Origin: Corallincola holothuriorum | GTDB taxonomy: Bacteria; Pseudomonadota; Gammaproteobacteria; Enterobacterales; Neiellaceae | Assembly (NCBI RefSeq): GCF_003336225.1 | Contig: NZ_QPID01000002.1 | Coordinates: 434,001-498,000 of the forward strand | Length of the DNA: 64,000 nt | Direction of reading: 5' to 3' | Shown here: one piece after another, positions 55,498 through 64,000 of the stretch | How the letters are laid out: each line of letters starts with the position of its first letter | Position numbering within the stretch: the first letter of the stretch is position 1 | Notes under the pieces: model-generated | Told to the model about the DNA's origin: nothing | Database searches by the model: none | What the model saw: the letters and a program-made list of their open reading frames with translations, nothing else | Translations under genes and position numbers: made by a program

Positions 55498-56979
55498 ATG
55501 ACTGAGCAGGTACAGGACGAAAACAAACTGATCGCCGAACGGCGTGGCAAACTCGATCAGATCCGTCAGGATTGTAAAGCCAATGGTCACCCTAATGATT
55601 GGCGTCGAGATTGTTTGGCCAACAACCTGCAGGCTGAGCACGGCGATAAGAGCAAAGAAGAGTTGGAAGCTTTAGGTTTGCAGGTAGCGATTGCCGGTCG
55701 GGTGATGGCAAAGCGCGGTCCTTTTCTTGCCGTACAGGATATGAGTGGCCGTATTCAAGCTTATGCCGCTAAAGACGTACAGAAAGAGTTGAAAGAGATC
55801 GGCGGTCTGGATATCGGCGACATTATTGGCGTAAAAGGCGCATTGCATAAATCCGGCAAGGGTGATCTTTACGTCAATATGGAAGAGTACAAGTTGCTCA
55901 CTAAGGCACTGCGTCCGCTACCGGAAAAATTTCATGGTTTGACCGATCAGGAACAGCGCTATCGCCAGCGTTATGTTGATTTGATTATGAACGAGCAGTC
56001 TCGCCAAACCTTTATGGTGCGTTCAAAAATCATTGAAGCGATCCGCCAGTTCATGAATCAGCGCGATTTTATGGAAGTAGAAACGCCGATGATGCAGGTG
56101 ATCCCTGGTGGTGCATCTGCCCGTCCATTCATCACTCACCACAATGCGCTCGATATCGATATGTACCTGCGTATTGCGCCTGAGCTTTATCTGAAGCGTT
56201 TGGTCGTTGGTGGGTTTGAGCGGGTGTTCGAAATCAACCGTAACTTCCGCAACGAAGGCCTATCGCCACGTCATAATCCTGAATTCACCATGATGGAATT
56301 CTATATGGCGTATGCGGATTACAATGATCTGATGGATCTGACTGAAGAGATGCTGCGTAGCGTGACTCAGCAAGTCTTGGGTAGCAGTGTGGTTAAGTAC
56401 GGTGAAGAAGAGTTTGATTTTGGTGCGCCGTTTATTCGTTTGCCGATGAAAGAATCGATTTTGCAATACAACCCTGAAGTGACCATGGAGCAATTAGCCT
56501 CTTTGGAAACGGCGACGGAAGTGGCTAAAGATCTGAAGATCGAAGTGCAGAAGTCGTGGGGCTTAGGCAAGGTTATCTGTGAGATCTTCGAGGAGACGGT
56601 TGAGCATCGCTTAATTCAACCTACCTTTATTACCGAGTATCCGGCGGAAGTGTCGCCGCTGGCTCGTCGTAATGACAACGACTCGTTTATCACTGACCGT
56701 TTTGAGTTCTTTGTTGGTGGTCGTGAGATCGCTAATGGTTTCTCGGAGCTCAACGATGCACAAGATCAGGCGGATCGGTTCCGTCATCAAGTGGAGCAGA
56801 AAGACGCCGGTGATGATGAAGCGATGTTCTTCGATGAAGACTATATTACGGCGCTAGAGCACGGCTTACCGCCAACAGCTGGGCAGGGCATTGGTATCGA
56901 TCGTTTGGTGATGTTGTTTACTGACAGTCATACTATTCGTGATGTGGTGTTGTTCCCAGCATTGCGTCCACAGAACTAA
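55498..56979 (+). CDS. lysS: Lysyl-tRNA synthetase (class II)
   Basis: Charges tRNA-Lys. 493 residues. An N-terminal OB-fold anticodon-binding domain (about 60-150) with '[20 protein letters not shown]', then the class II core: motif 1 '[18 protein letters not shown]' near 196, motif 2 '[21 protein letters not shown]' (in parts: [19 protein letters not shown]) near 245, motif 3 '[13 protein letters not shown]' near 470. Typical prfB-lysS operon of gammaproteobacteria. Ends before a terminator. Confidence 0.98.
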   Translation: MTEQVQDENKLIAERRGKLDQIRQDCKANGHPNDWRRDCLANNLQAEHGDKSKEELEALGLQVAIAGRVMAKRGPFLAVQDMSGRIQAYAAKDVQKELKEIGGLDIGDIIGVKGALHKSGKGDLYVNMEEYKLLTKALRPLPEKFHGLTDQEQRYRQRYVDLIMNEQSRQTFMVRSKIIEAIRQFMNQRDFMEVETPMMQVIPGGASARPFITHHNALDIDMYLRIAPELYLKRLVVGGFERVFEINRNFRNEGLSPRHNPEFTMMEFYMAYADYNDLMDLTEEMLRSVTQQVLGSSVVKYGEEEFDFGAPFIRLPMKESILQYNPEVTMEQLASLETATEVAKDLKIEVQKSWGLGKVICEIFEETVEHRLIQPTFITEYPAEVSPLARRNDNDSFITDRFEFFVGGREIANGFSELNDAQDQADRFRHQVEQKDAGDDEAMFFDEDYITALEHGLPPTAGQGIGIDRLVMLFTDSHTIRDVVLFPALRPQN

Positions 56980-57047
56980 TTTGACGCCACTTTTTCAGCA
57001 CGAGTTTGTTTCAAACAGCGCGCTATAAGTGCTAAATGATTGACGTT

Positions 57048-57074
57048 AAATGGGAGGCCTTAGGCCTCCCATTT
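57048..57074 (+). terminator. Terminator of prfB-lysS
   Basis: AAATGGGAGGCC, TTA loop, GGCCTCCCATTT then GTTTTC. Perfect 12-bp stem. About 70 bases after the lysS stop. The following 208 bases up to ilvI hold the ilvI promoter region; I see no leader peptide there. Confidence 0.85.
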
Positions 57075-57282
57075 GTTTTCCATCGATTTATCAATGCCTA
57101 TGCCTGTTTAAACTGGTTTTTGATAGGGTGTTTTACGGCGAGATCCGGTTGACTTTCAACCTCATATAGCCGAGTCTGTCACTCTGCGTACAGCCAGGTT
57201 TACTGAGCTTAACTTGGTAAATTTGATAAATAATATTGACAATGGCTGTATTGATAATTTCAAAGAATAAGAGGAAGAGACG

Positions 57283-59001
57283 GTGAAGATGCTCTCTGGC
57301 GCCGAAATGGTGGTCCAAAGCCTGAAGGACCTCGGCGTAAAGTCTATATTTGGCTACCCTGGTGGCTCAGTTCTGGATATTTATGATGCGTTGTTTCAGC
57401 AGCCAGATATGGAACATATTCTGGTGCGTCATGAACAGGCTGCAGTGCATGCCGCGGACGGTTTTTCTCGAGCTACCGGTAAGGTGGGTGTGGCGCTCGT
57501 AACCTCTGGCCCTGGCGCGACAAATACGCTGACGGGTATTGCGACCGCGTATATGGATTCCATTCCGCTGGTTGTTTTGTCGGGGCAGGTGCCTACGTCT
57601 CTGATCGGAATGGACGCTTTTCAGGAAACCGACATGTTCGGTTGTTCTCGTCCTATCGTTAAGCACAGTTTTTTGGTAAAGAAAGCAGAAGAGATCCCAG
57701 ACGCGATTGCAAAAGCATTTTATATCGCGTCGACTGGGCGCCCTGGCCCGGTGGTGGTGGATCTGCCTAAGGATTGCCAGAATCCGCTGCATAAATTTGA
57801 ATATAATCTGCCGACCGATATTAAGATGCGCTCCTACAACCCGACTACCAAAGGGCATGGAAGGCAGATTAAGAAAGCGTTGGATATTCTGCTGCAGGCC
57901 AAGCGACCTGTGTTATACGCAGGTGGTGGAGCGGTCATCGGCGAAGCTTCAGAAGCATTAACTGCGCTGGCTGAACGCCTCAATTTACCGGTCACTAATA
58001 CCTTGATGGGATTGGGGGCGTTTCCAGGTACCCATGATCAGTTTCTTGGTATGTTAGGGATGCATGGTACCTTGCAGGCGAATAAGGCGATGCATCACAG
58101 CGACTGCATTCTAGCAGTCGGCGCACGCTTTGATGACCGAGTGACGAACAACGTTGCCAAATTCTGTCCTGATGCGACGGTATTGCATATTGATATCGAT
58201 CCTGCATCGATTTCCAAAACTATCATGGCTCATGTGCCTATTGTGGGTGCTGCCGATACCGTGCTGAAGCAGATGCTAACGCAGTTAGATGGTTCTGGTG
58301 CTTCGTTAGATGAAGCGAGTCTGGAAAGCTGGTGGCAAACTATCGACGGTTGGCGCAAAGCCCGCTGTTTGGATTACGTCAAAAGCGATGAGAAAATAAA
58401 GCCACAGCAGGTGATTGAAGCCCTGTACAAGGCAACTGATGGTGATGCGTATGTCACCTCTGATGTCGGACAGCATCAGATGTTTGCAGCGCTTTACTAC
58501 CCGTTTGATAAACCACGCCGTTGGATCAACTCTGGTGGTCTAGGCACCATGGGCTTCGGCTTCCCAGCCGCTATGGGTGTAAAACGTGCGTTTCCTGATG
58601 CTCAGGTCGCTTGTGTTACGGGCGATGGCAGTATTCAGATGAATATTCAGGAGCTATCCACCTGCTTGCAGTACGACATCCCAGTGAAGATTGTGTCATT
58701 GAACAATGCGCAACTTGGCATGGTGAAGCAGTGGCAGGATATGTTCTATAGCAATCGCCACAGCCATTCCTACATGGAGTCGATGCCAGATTGGGTGAAG
58801 TTGGTAGAAGCCTACGGCCATGTTGGTATCAAGGTGACTAAGCCTGAAGAGCTGCAGCCGGCGATGGAAAAAGCGTTCGCAATGAAAGACAAGCTGGTGT
58901 TCCTAGATATTCATGTGGATCAAGCGGAGCATGTCTACCCGATGCAGATCAAGTTCGGGGCGATGGATGAAATGTTTTTATCGAAGACGGAGCGAACCTA
59001 A
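57283..59001 (+). CDS. ilvI: Acetolactate synthase III large subunit
   Basis: Condenses pyruvate with pyruvate or 2-oxobutyrate, the first step to Val, Leu and Ile. 572 residues (E. coli IlvI 574). TPP/FAD enzyme: '[17 protein letters not shown]' near 23, catalytic Glu in '[13 protein letters not shown]' near 50, 'TSGPGATN' near 76, and the TPP-Mg motif '[13 protein letters not shown]' near 446. Starts at a GTG preceded by AGAGGAAGAG; an ATG lies two codons further on, and E. coli IlvI begins at the equivalent of the GTG. ilvH begins on the last base of the stop. Confidence 0.96.
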   Translation: MKMLSGAEMVVQSLKDLGVKSIFGYPGGSVLDIYDALFQQPDMEHILVRHEQAAVHAADGFSRATGKVGVALVTSGPGATNTLTGIATAYMDSIPLVVLSGQVPTSLIGMDAFQETDMFGCSRPIVKHSFLVKKAEEIPDAIAKAFYIASTGRPGPVVVDLPKDCQNPLHKFEYNLPTDIKMRSYNPTTKGHGRQIKKALDILLQAKRPVLYAGGGAVIGEASEALTALAERLNLPVTNTLMGLGAFPGTHDQFLGMLGMHGTLQANKAMHHSDCILAVGARFDDRVTNNVAKFCPDATVLHIDIDPASISKTIMAHVPIVGAADTVLKQMLTQLDGSGASLDEASLESWWQTIDGWRKARCLDYVKSDEKIKPQQVIEALYKATDGDAYVTSDVGQHQMFAALYYPFDKPRRWINSGGLGTMGFGFPAAMGVKRAFPDAQVACVTGDGSIQMNIQELSTCLQYDIPVKIVSLNNAQLGMVKQWQDMFYSNRHSHSYMESMPDWVKLVEAYGHVGIKVTKPEELQPAMEKAFAMKDKLVFLDIHVDQAEHVYPMQIKFGAMDEMFLSKTERT

Positions 59002-59495
59002 TGCGGCGTATTCTTTCTATATTGTTGGAGAATGAACCTGGCGCGTTAAGCCGCATTATCGGCTTGTTCTCCCAGCGTGGTTACAATATTGAGTCATTGA
59101 CGGTAGCACCGACCGATGATCGTAGCTTGTCACGGATCACTGTGACTACCTTTGGTGATGACCATGTGATTGAGCAGATCACCAAGCAGGTGAATAAGTT
59201 AATCGACGTGTTAAAGATCACCGACCTGTCTGAAGCGGCTCATATTGAGCGTGAACTGATGTTGGTGAAGATGCGTGCTAGCGGTGATACTCGCGAAGAG
59301 ATCAAGCGTACCAGTGATATCTTCCGCGGTCAGATCGTTGATGTAACACCGACTCTCTACACCGTGCAACTTGCCGGGCCGTCAGATAAGTTGGACGCTT
59401 TCATTGATGCCGTGAAAGAAACGACAGAGATAGTTGAAGTCGTCCGCAGTGGTGTTTCAGGCATCTCTCGTGGTGAGCGAGCATTAAGACCCTAA
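59001..59495 (+). CDS. ilvH: Acetolactate synthase III regulatory subunit
   Basis: Small subunit that gives valine feedback inhibition and full activity. 164 residues (E. coli 163). N-terminal ACT domain 'RRILSILLENEPGALSRIIG' with 'RGYNIESLTVAPTDD', and a C-terminal domain with 'VSGISRGERAL' at the end. It overlaps ilvI by one base and ends before a terminator. Confidence 0.97.
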   Translation: MRRILSILLENEPGALSRIIGLFSQRGYNIESLTVAPTDDRSLSRITVTTFGDDHVIEQITKQVNKLIDVLKITDLSEAAHIERELMLVKMRASGDTREEIKRTSDIFRGQIVDVTPTLYTVQLAGPSDKLDAFIDAVKETTEIVEVVRSGVSGISRGERALRP

Positions 59496-59519
59496 TACCT
59501 ATCGCTCATCGACGTTAAT

Positions 59520-59547
59520 AAAAACCACCTGCGGGTGGTTTTTTTAT
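59520..59547 (+). terminator. Terminator of ilvIH
   Basis: AAAAACCACC, TGC loop, GGGTGGTTTTTTTAT, 25 bases after the stop. Confidence 0.92.
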
Positions 59548-59805
59548 GCTTGTGAGCCAGCTTGTTGGCTGCGGTACGTGAGTTAACGCCCTGTGTATAT
59601 TTTCCTGTGGCGGAGAGCGCTGAAAGGGCGTGGAAGGAGCGTGTCAAATGGCCATATTTGTTTGCGAAAATTGACTACTCAGCTACGCAGCAGTACTGCG
59701 ATCGTGCTAGCCATATTATTTTGTTTTTAAGCAATTTCTGGAGCAAGTTTAGTTTTAGGTCTACGCTCAATTGTGTGGCTTGCGCTGTGTCATGGAGGAT
59801 TGAAC

Positions 59806-60045
59806 ATGCGCTCACCTTTACTACTTTCTATCTGTTGTTTGCTGTTATCACCCGTGGTTGGATTCTGGGTGTATCAAGCAAGTCAGGAAACCAGCTTCGC
59901 GTTTCTAAGCGCGTCTGCGCTGCTGTTCTCTTCCTGTATGTTGGGGTTGGAATATTTGATGAAGCGGCAAAATATACCGCTAATATCTAGTTCCGAAGTG
60001 AAGCGACGGCATAGTGATGGCAAGCGGGATCCCGTTCGCCATTGA
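59806..60045 (+). CDS. Small two-helix membrane protein
   Basis: A 79-residue frame with GGAGGATT 5-12 bases before the ATG. Two hydrophobic helices ('LLLSICCLLLSPVVGFWVY' and 'FAFLSASALLFSSCMLGL') followed by a basic, positively charged tail ('KRRHSDGKRDPVRH'). Function unknown. An overlapping open frame in another phase (59562-59990) has no ribosome site and less plausible composition. The stretch from 59548 to 59805 holds no other gene. Confidence 0.5.
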   Translation: MRSPLLLSICCLLLSPVVGFWVYQASQETSFAFLSASALLFSSCMLGLEYLMKRQNIPLISSSEVKRRHSDGKRDPVRH

Positions 60046-60068
60046 CCAACTTGCTTACGCTTGCTTAA

Positions 60069-61052
60069 CTAGCTCTCTTGCTCTACTAATGGGTAGGGCA
60101 GAGGGGCTATGGTTACACGACTGTCTGCTTCCGTTTTAATCCGATACTCACTGTCTGCTGAGCTATCAGATGGCATCACTGCCAGCAGTTTACCTGAGCC
60201 ATTGATACTGACAGCCGATAGCACAAGCCCGGCTGGTCGCCAGCTATCGTTTGTTGCCTGTTCTAACTCACTTCCGGCCTGTACTTCCGCGCCAAAGTTG
60301 CCTTGAAGAATAAACATGGTTCGCTTGTTTTTTCCCAGGTATTTCATTCTGGCGACGGTTTCCTGGCCGATATAGCAGCCTTTTTTGAAGCTAATACCGC
60401 CGAGTGCCTGCAGGTTTAGCATTTGCGGGACGTATTTTTGTATTAAGGGGGGCTCTAAGTTGGGGTAGCCCGCTTCAATGTCCAGCAATTGCCACAATTG
60501 TTCACTCTCTTGTGGTGCAGCATTGAGTGGCGCAGGAAGAACCGCCCCCGTTGGTAATAACAGTAAATATCTAGGTTTGGGGGATGGAATATAGAAAATT
60601 AGGCCGTCAGAGCAGGCTACGACGGTTTCGTTACTGTCTGGTAGCTTGCTATAACAGGTTTTAAGCAGTGTGGTGGCTTTGTCCCCCATAATGCCGAAAC
60701 GCTGCCACTGCTCTGTCTGGTCGTTGATTTCTGCTTTGGCAAACGCAGCAAACTTCTTCAATTCAGCTAATGCGGGGGATTGGCTTGCTTGCCCATGCAG
60801 CATGAGCAGTGTCTCGGCATTTTCCGAGAGCAAGAATGTTGTCCACACTTTGCCCTTAAAATCGCACTGCGCGCCCCATTGATAGTGCCCAGGTAGCAGC
60901 TGGTTGACATCACAAGTCACTTGTCCCTGCAGGTAGCTGCGCCTATCCTCACCGGAAATCTCAGTGATCGCTAACGAATTGAGTGGAGCGACAACAATAT
61001 CAGCTAACAGCTTGTTGTTAGACTGTTCTAAAGAGGTGGCGGCTAGACTCAT
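60069..61052 (-). CDS. ygfZ: tRNA-modifying / folate-binding protein YgfZ
   Basis: A 327-residue protein of the glycine-cleavage T / YgfZ family (E. coli 326), used for Fe-S cluster assembly or repair in enzymes such as MiaB. The diagnostic motif 'KGCYIGQE' with its Cys is present near residue 225, in 'SFKKGCYIGQETVARMKYLG'. N-terminal 'ISGEDRRSYLQGQVTCDVNQL' (in parts: GEDRRSYLQGQVTCDV) is also typical. Divergent from sdhE. Confidence 0.95.
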   Translation of the reverse strand: MSLAATSLEQSNNKLLADIVVAPLNSLAITEISGEDRRSYLQGQVTCDVNQLLPGHYQWGAQCDFKGKVWTTFLLSENAETLLMLHGQASQSPALAELKKFAAFAKAEINDQTEQWQRFGIMGDKATTLLKTCYSKLPDSNETVVACSDGLIFYIPSPKPRYLLLLPTGAVLPAPLNAAPQESEQLWQLLDIEAGYPNLEPPLIQKYVPQMLNLQALGGISFKKGCYIGQETVARMKYLGKNKRTMFILQGNFGAEVQAGSELEQATNDSWRPAGLVLSAVSINGSGKLLAVMPSDSSADSEYRIKTEADSRVTIAPLPYPLVEQES

Positions 61053-61180
61053 GACTTTGATCCTTAACGATTTGAAGCTACTAATTGGGGGCTCACAGTT
61101 TCGCTTTCAAGGGATACGTCTGCGATTGGGCCTATGTTAGCATGAGCCCAGTTGATCAAATAACGATGTGATGACTCCAT

Positions 61181-61432
61181 ATGGAACTTAGAGAAAAGCT
61201 GGCGCGACTTAAATGGGCTTGCCGCAGAGGTATGTTAGAGCTGGATGTTATTCTAGAGCCCTTCGTTCCTGAATATCCTAACCTTTCTGCACAGGACCAG
61301 CAGACTTTCGAACGCTTGTTGACTAGAGATGACCCTGAGCTTTTTGCTTGGTTTATGGGGCATGAGCATTGTGATGATGAGGCGTTGGCGGCCATGATTA
61401 AACGGGTTCGTGACCACAGTGGAGCGATTTGA
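61181..61432 (+). CDS. sdhE: Succinate dehydrogenase flavinylation factor SdhE
   Basis: An 83-residue protein that helps attach FAD to SdhA and FrdA. The signature RGMLELD lies at about 16-22, and 'LFAWFMGHEHCDDE' is also conserved. ygfX begins inside its 3' end (overlap of 23 bases), so the two are coupled. Same ygfZ / sdhE-ygfX arrangement as in E. coli. Confidence 0.95.
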   Translation: MELREKLARLKWACRRGMLELDVILEPFVPEYPNLSAQDQQTFERLLTRDDPELFAWFMGHEHCDDEALAAMIKRVRDHSGAI

Positions 61433-61886
61433 ACTCGTTATTCAACCTAGCACCATAGCATTGAGGTTGTTTTGGTTTTTGCTCTGTTTTGTCGTTGTAG
61501 TGCTTTGCGCATCTGCATCGAATTTGCTGAGCGCTCTAATCGTCGCTGTTATCAGCGCACTGTTAGTTGTGTGGGGGATAGGTTTCCACCGCCAGATCCT
61601 AAGCGCTAGTGGACGCATCGTTGTCGGCTACGATAACCGCGTTACATTGCTTCTGCCGGGTGATACGCCGTTATCCGTCAGCTTAACAGATCGCTGCTTG
61701 GTGAATGATTGGTGCTGCCGTGTGGCGCTTTGCAGTGCTGAAGATAAACGTGATTTACCAAAAAATTGGCGACAACCTTGGATCTGGCGCGATAGCCTGT
61801 CAGATACAGACTACCGCCGACTGTGCCGTGTATTATTGTATCAGCGGCATACCAACACCACTCACGGAAAGTCGTCTCAGACCTAA
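61410..61886 (+). CDS. ygfX: Inner-membrane protein YgfX (CptA-like)
   Basis: A 158-residue protein with two membrane helices at about 15-35 and 38-58 ('[17 protein letters not shown]', '[17 protein letters not shown]') and a cytoplasmic tail, the layout of E. coli YgfX, which was reported to affect cell shape and partners with SdhE by genome order. The GTG start (MTTVERFEL) overlaps sdhE by 23 bases. Its end overlaps the convergent nadB by four bases. Confidence 0.75.
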   Translation: MTTVERFELVIQPSTIALRLFWFLLCFVVVVLCASASNLLSALIVAVISALLVVWGIGFHRQILSASGRIVVGYDNRVTLLLPGDTPLSVSLTDRCLVNDWCCRVALCSAEDKRDLPKNWRQPWIWRDSLSDTDYRRLCRVLLYQRHTNTTHGKSSQT

Positions 61887-63493
61887 GGTGCTTTCCTAGG
61901 ATCCAAAATCGTCGGTTTACTGGCAGGCAATGTCTTTGGATAATCCAAGGTGTAGTGCAGACCACGACTCTCTTTACGCTCCATAGCCGAGCGGACGATC
62001 AGTTCCGCTACCTCGACTAAGTTTCTTAGTTCCAATAGGTTGTTACTTACCCTGAAGTAGCTGTAGTACTCAAAGATCTCCTGCTTGAGCAATTGTATGC
62101 GGCGTAGCGCACGCTCTAAACGCTTAGTTGTTCGCACGATACCAACATAGTCCCACATAAATAGCCGAAGTTCGTGCCAGTTGTGCTGTAACACTACCTC
62201 CTCGTCTGAACAGGTGACCTGACTTTCATCCCAGGCGGGCAATGTTGGGGCACTTGGCTGCGAATCTAATCTTTGCAAAATATCTTTGGCGGCGGCATGG
62301 GCAAAAACAACACACTCTAACAACGAGTTGCTGGCCATACGATTGGCGCCATGGAGGCCGGTGTAGGTGACCTCACCGATCGCGTAGAGGTTGTTGAGAT
62401 CGCTACGCCCATGCAGATCGACCATTACACCACCACAGGTGTAATGTGCGGCCGGCACTACCGGAATTGGCTCACTGGTAATATCGATGCCTAGCTCTAG
62501 GCATTTAGCATAAATGGTTGGGAAGTGGTCTTTGACAAATTCATCGGGCTTGTGGGAGATATCGAGATAGACGCAATCAGCGCCTAATCTCTTCATCTCA
62601 TGATCTATCGCTCTGGCCACAATATCCCGGGGTGCTAACTCCTCCCGCGGATCGTAGTCAGGCATGAAACGGGTGCCGTCAGGACGTTTCAGCTTTGCGC
62701 CTTCGCCTCGTAAGGCTTCGGTGAGTAGGAAGTTACGGGCTTCGGGATGAAACAGACAGGTTGGATGGAATTGATTGAACTCCATGTTTGCCACCCGACA
62801 GCCAGCACGCCAAGCCATGGCGATACCATCGCCACTGGAGACATCCGGATTACTTGTGTATTGGTACACCTTACTGGCACCACCCGTCGCAAGGACGACG
62901 AAACGGGCGCGGATCACTTCGACGACCTCTTTGTTACGGTTCCAAACATAAGCGCCGTGGCAGAGATCGTTGTCGGTGCCCAGTTTCTGGCCGGTGATCA
63001 GGTCGACAGCATTGTAGCGCTCGAGTAGGGTCACGTTATCGCAAGCTTTTACCCGATCAACCAAAGTGGTTTGTACTGCTTTGCCGGTGGCATCGGCGGC
63101 ATGAAGAATGCGGCGATGGCTGTGGCCGCCTTCACGAGTGAGATGGTAAGTGGGTTCATCGCCGGGTGAATCAACCTGGTCAAAGGGCACGCCTAGATCG
63201 ATTAGCCACTGGATGCTTTCTCTGGCGCTGCTGGCGGTATATCGCACCGCCGCTTCATCGCAAAGGTCAGCACCCGCCGTCAGTGTGTCTTGAACATGAA
63301 AATCAACGCTATCGCTGGCATCGAAGACCGCGGCGATGCCGCCCTGAGCGTAGAAGGTTGCACCTTCACGAACAGGCCCTTTACTAAGGACTGCAACGGT
63401 TGCGTGTTGACCCAATTGTAGCGCTAGGGAGAGCCCCGCAGCACCACTACCGATAATCAACACATCATAGCTGTGTTCAATTTGCTCCGTCAT
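61883..63493 (-). CDS. nadB: L-aspartate oxidase
   Basis: FAD enzyme that oxidises aspartate to iminoaspartate, first step of NAD synthesis. 536 residues (E. coli 540). FAD-binding '[20 protein letters not shown]' at 11-30, the '[12 protein letters not shown]' loop near 48, '[15 protein letters not shown]' near 122 with active-site Arg/His, '[10 protein letters not shown]' near 244 and '[20 protein letters not shown]' near 375. Divergent from rpoE, as in many gammaproteobacteria. Confidence 0.97.
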   Translation of the reverse strand: MTEQIEHSYDVLIIGSGAAGLSLALQLGQHATVAVLSKGPVREGATFYAQGGIAAVFDASDSVDFHVQDTLTAGADLCDEAAVRYTASSARESIQWLIDLGVPFDQVDSPGDEPTYHLTREGGHSHRRILHAADATGKAVQTTLVDRVKACDNVTLLERYNAVDLITGQKLGTDNDLCHGAYVWNRNKEVVEVIRARFVVLATGGASKVYQYTSNPDVSSGDGIAMAWRAGCRVANMEFNQFHPTCLFHPEARNFLLTEALRGEGAKLKRPDGTRFMPDYDPREELAPRDIVARAIDHEMKRLGADCVYLDISHKPDEFVKDHFPTIYAKCLELGIDITSEPIPVVPAAHYTCGGVMVDLHGRSDLNNLYAIGEVTYTGLHGANRMASNSLLECVVFAHAAAKDILQRLDSQPSAPTLPAWDESQVTCSDEEVVLQHNWHELRLFMWDYVGIVRTTKRLERALRRIQLLKQEIFEYYSYFRVSNNLLELRNLVEVAELIVRSAMERKESRGLHYTLDYPKTLPASKPTILDPRKAP

Positions 63494-63590
63494 ACGTTAT
63501 CATGGTCAATTAATTCAGATGCCTATGTTAGCTGAACTGTGACCTGAGATACACTTTCTGTCATCAAGTAAAATTATTTAACATTCTTTC

Positions 63591-63617
63591 GAACTAATTA
63601 ATTTAACGGCAGTCTAT
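63591..63617 (+). promoter_or_regulatory. Candidate sigma-E promoter of rpoE
   Basis: GAACTA, 16 bases, TCTAT, close to the sigma-E pattern GAACTT-N16-TCTGA, 64 bases before the rpoE ATG. It agrees with the well-known autoregulation of rpoE, but the -10 is only a partial match. Confidence 0.45.
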
Positions 63618-63680
63618 GAATGTGTGCATGCTTAGAGCCTCCAGTTCGGAAGCGGTAATTCAAGTGGAGTGGAAGCTCGA

Positions 63681-64000
63681 ATGAGCGAGCAGCAAATCGA
63701 CCAGAAGCTGGTCGAACGTGTCCAGCAAGGGGACAAGAGAGCCTTTAATGTGTTGGTACAAAAATACCAGCACAAGGTAATTAACCTGATTTCTCGTTAC
63801 GTTAAAAATCAAGGCGATGTGCCTGATGTAGCGCAGGAAGCTTTTATAAAAGCATATCGGGCATTACCTGGTTTTAGAGGCGAAAGTGCGTTTTATACGT
63901 GGTTGTATCGTATTGCTGTGAATAGCGCCAAGAACTACTTGGTATCACAGGGGCGGCGACCACCCGCGAATGATATTGAGCCGGAAGAGGCTGAGTATTA
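63681..64000 (+). CDS. rpoE: RNA polymerase sigma-E factor (partial, cut by window end)
   Basis: Extracytoplasmic-stress sigma factor; the first 106 residues are visible. 'QIDQKLVERVQQGDKRAFN' and 'KVINLISRYVKNQGDVPDVA' cover region 2.1-2.2, 'DVAQEAFIKAYRALPGFRGE' covers 2.3, and 'SAFYTWLYRIAVNSAKNYL' covers 2.4 that reads the -10. The order nadB / rpoE is conserved; rseABC should follow beyond the window. AAGTGGAGTGG lies before the ATG. Confidence 0.95.
   Translation, partial: MSEQQIDQKLVERVQQGDKRAFNVLVQKYQHKVINLISRYVKNQGDVPDVAQEAFIKAYRALPGFRGESAFYTWLYRIAVNSAKNYLVSQGRRPPANDIEPEEAEY

Noticed and set aside
57367-57858. 163-residue frame antisense to ilvI
   Set aside because: Composition (Arg, His and Cys rich) is that of a shadow frame; ilvI is conserved here.
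59562-59990. Open frame of 142 residues
   Set aside because: No ribosome site, it overlaps the terminator region's downstream noncoding stretch and the better small membrane-protein frame at 59806; no recognisable pattern.
1-64000. CRISPR array, prophage, insertion sequence, rRNA or tRNA
   Set aside because: I looked for regularly spaced repeats, transposase or integrase motifs other than XerD, and cloverleaf-like runs and saw none. A covariance-model search (tRNAscan-type, Rfam) would be needed to exclude small RNAs.

Overview
The window reads as a chromosomal segment of a gammaproteobacterium, probably marine and from the Alteromonadales/Aeromonadales/Vibrionales side rather than an enteric. 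This rests on near-textbook gammaproteobacterial gene sets and orders (thrL-thrABC, fldB/xerD-dsbC-recJ, prfB-lysS, ygfZ-sdhE-ygfX-nadB-rpoE), on several Na+-coupled transporters (AGCS, GltS, two BrnQ) and on an OmpK/Tsx-type porin. I do not assign a genus. I saw no rRNA, tRNA, CRISPR array, transposase or prophage, so this is mostly core genome with a few accessory pockets.

Layout. 1-3.6 kb: the tail of a possible nucleotide-sugar epimerase, then a chemoreceptor, porin and small phosphate-type binding protein in a row. 3.6-7.6 kb: a Sel1 protein, tesB, a CbiX-like chelatase and a second chemoreceptor. Both chemoreceptor genes have sigma-28-like promoters. 7.7-11.8 kb: an unassigned 752-residue membrane protein and aceK. 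11.9-19.3 kb: lasT, a glycosyltransferase and a metallo-beta-lactamase-fold protein packed head to tail, then the threonine operon with leader peptide and attenuator. 19.4-25.9 kb: grcA, nfo, ung, a hemerythrin-like protein, a small DUF3545-like gene, pgi and transaldolase. 26-32.4 kb: a response regulator with a TPR-like helical region, a macrodomain protein, an alanine symporter, yaaA and small secreted proteins, then a methyltransferase. 32.4-39.1 kb: a MOSC protein, an unassigned protein, a DmeF-type metal exporter, srmB and two tandem branched-chain amino-acid carriers. 39.2-43.9 kb: fldB, ogt, xerD, dsbC and recJ. 43.9-54.1 kb: ten accessory genes (PACE efflux protein and LysR regulator, cold-shock protein, fructokinase, gltS, patatin-like protein, two O-antigen-ligase-like proteins, OmpK porin, cysteine-synthase-like enzyme) lying between recJ and prfB, which are neighbours in E. 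coli. 54.4-64 kb: prfB, lysS, ilvIH, ygfZ-sdhE-ygfX, nadB and the start of rpoE.

How the genes work together. The thr operon makes threonine from aspartate under attenuation control, and ilvIH starts branched-chain amino-acid synthesis. pgi, transaldolase and mak link fructose and hexose phosphates to the pentose phosphate pathway. xerD, recJ, nfo, ung and ogt serve chromosome resolution and DNA repair. prfB and lysS serve translation. ygfZ, sdhE and nadB concern Fe-S and flavin enzymes. rpoE at the right edge starts the envelope-stress regulon.

Most notable observations: prfB reads straight through the site where most bacteria need a programmed frameshift; two good sigma-28-like promoters; a perfect 9-bp inverted repeat between a PACE efflux gene and a divergent LysR gene; a tandem pair of O-antigen-ligase-like genes coupled to a patatin-like gene; and an orphan protein that looks like an alpha/beta (TIR-like?) head, helical repeats and a two-helix membrane hairpin.
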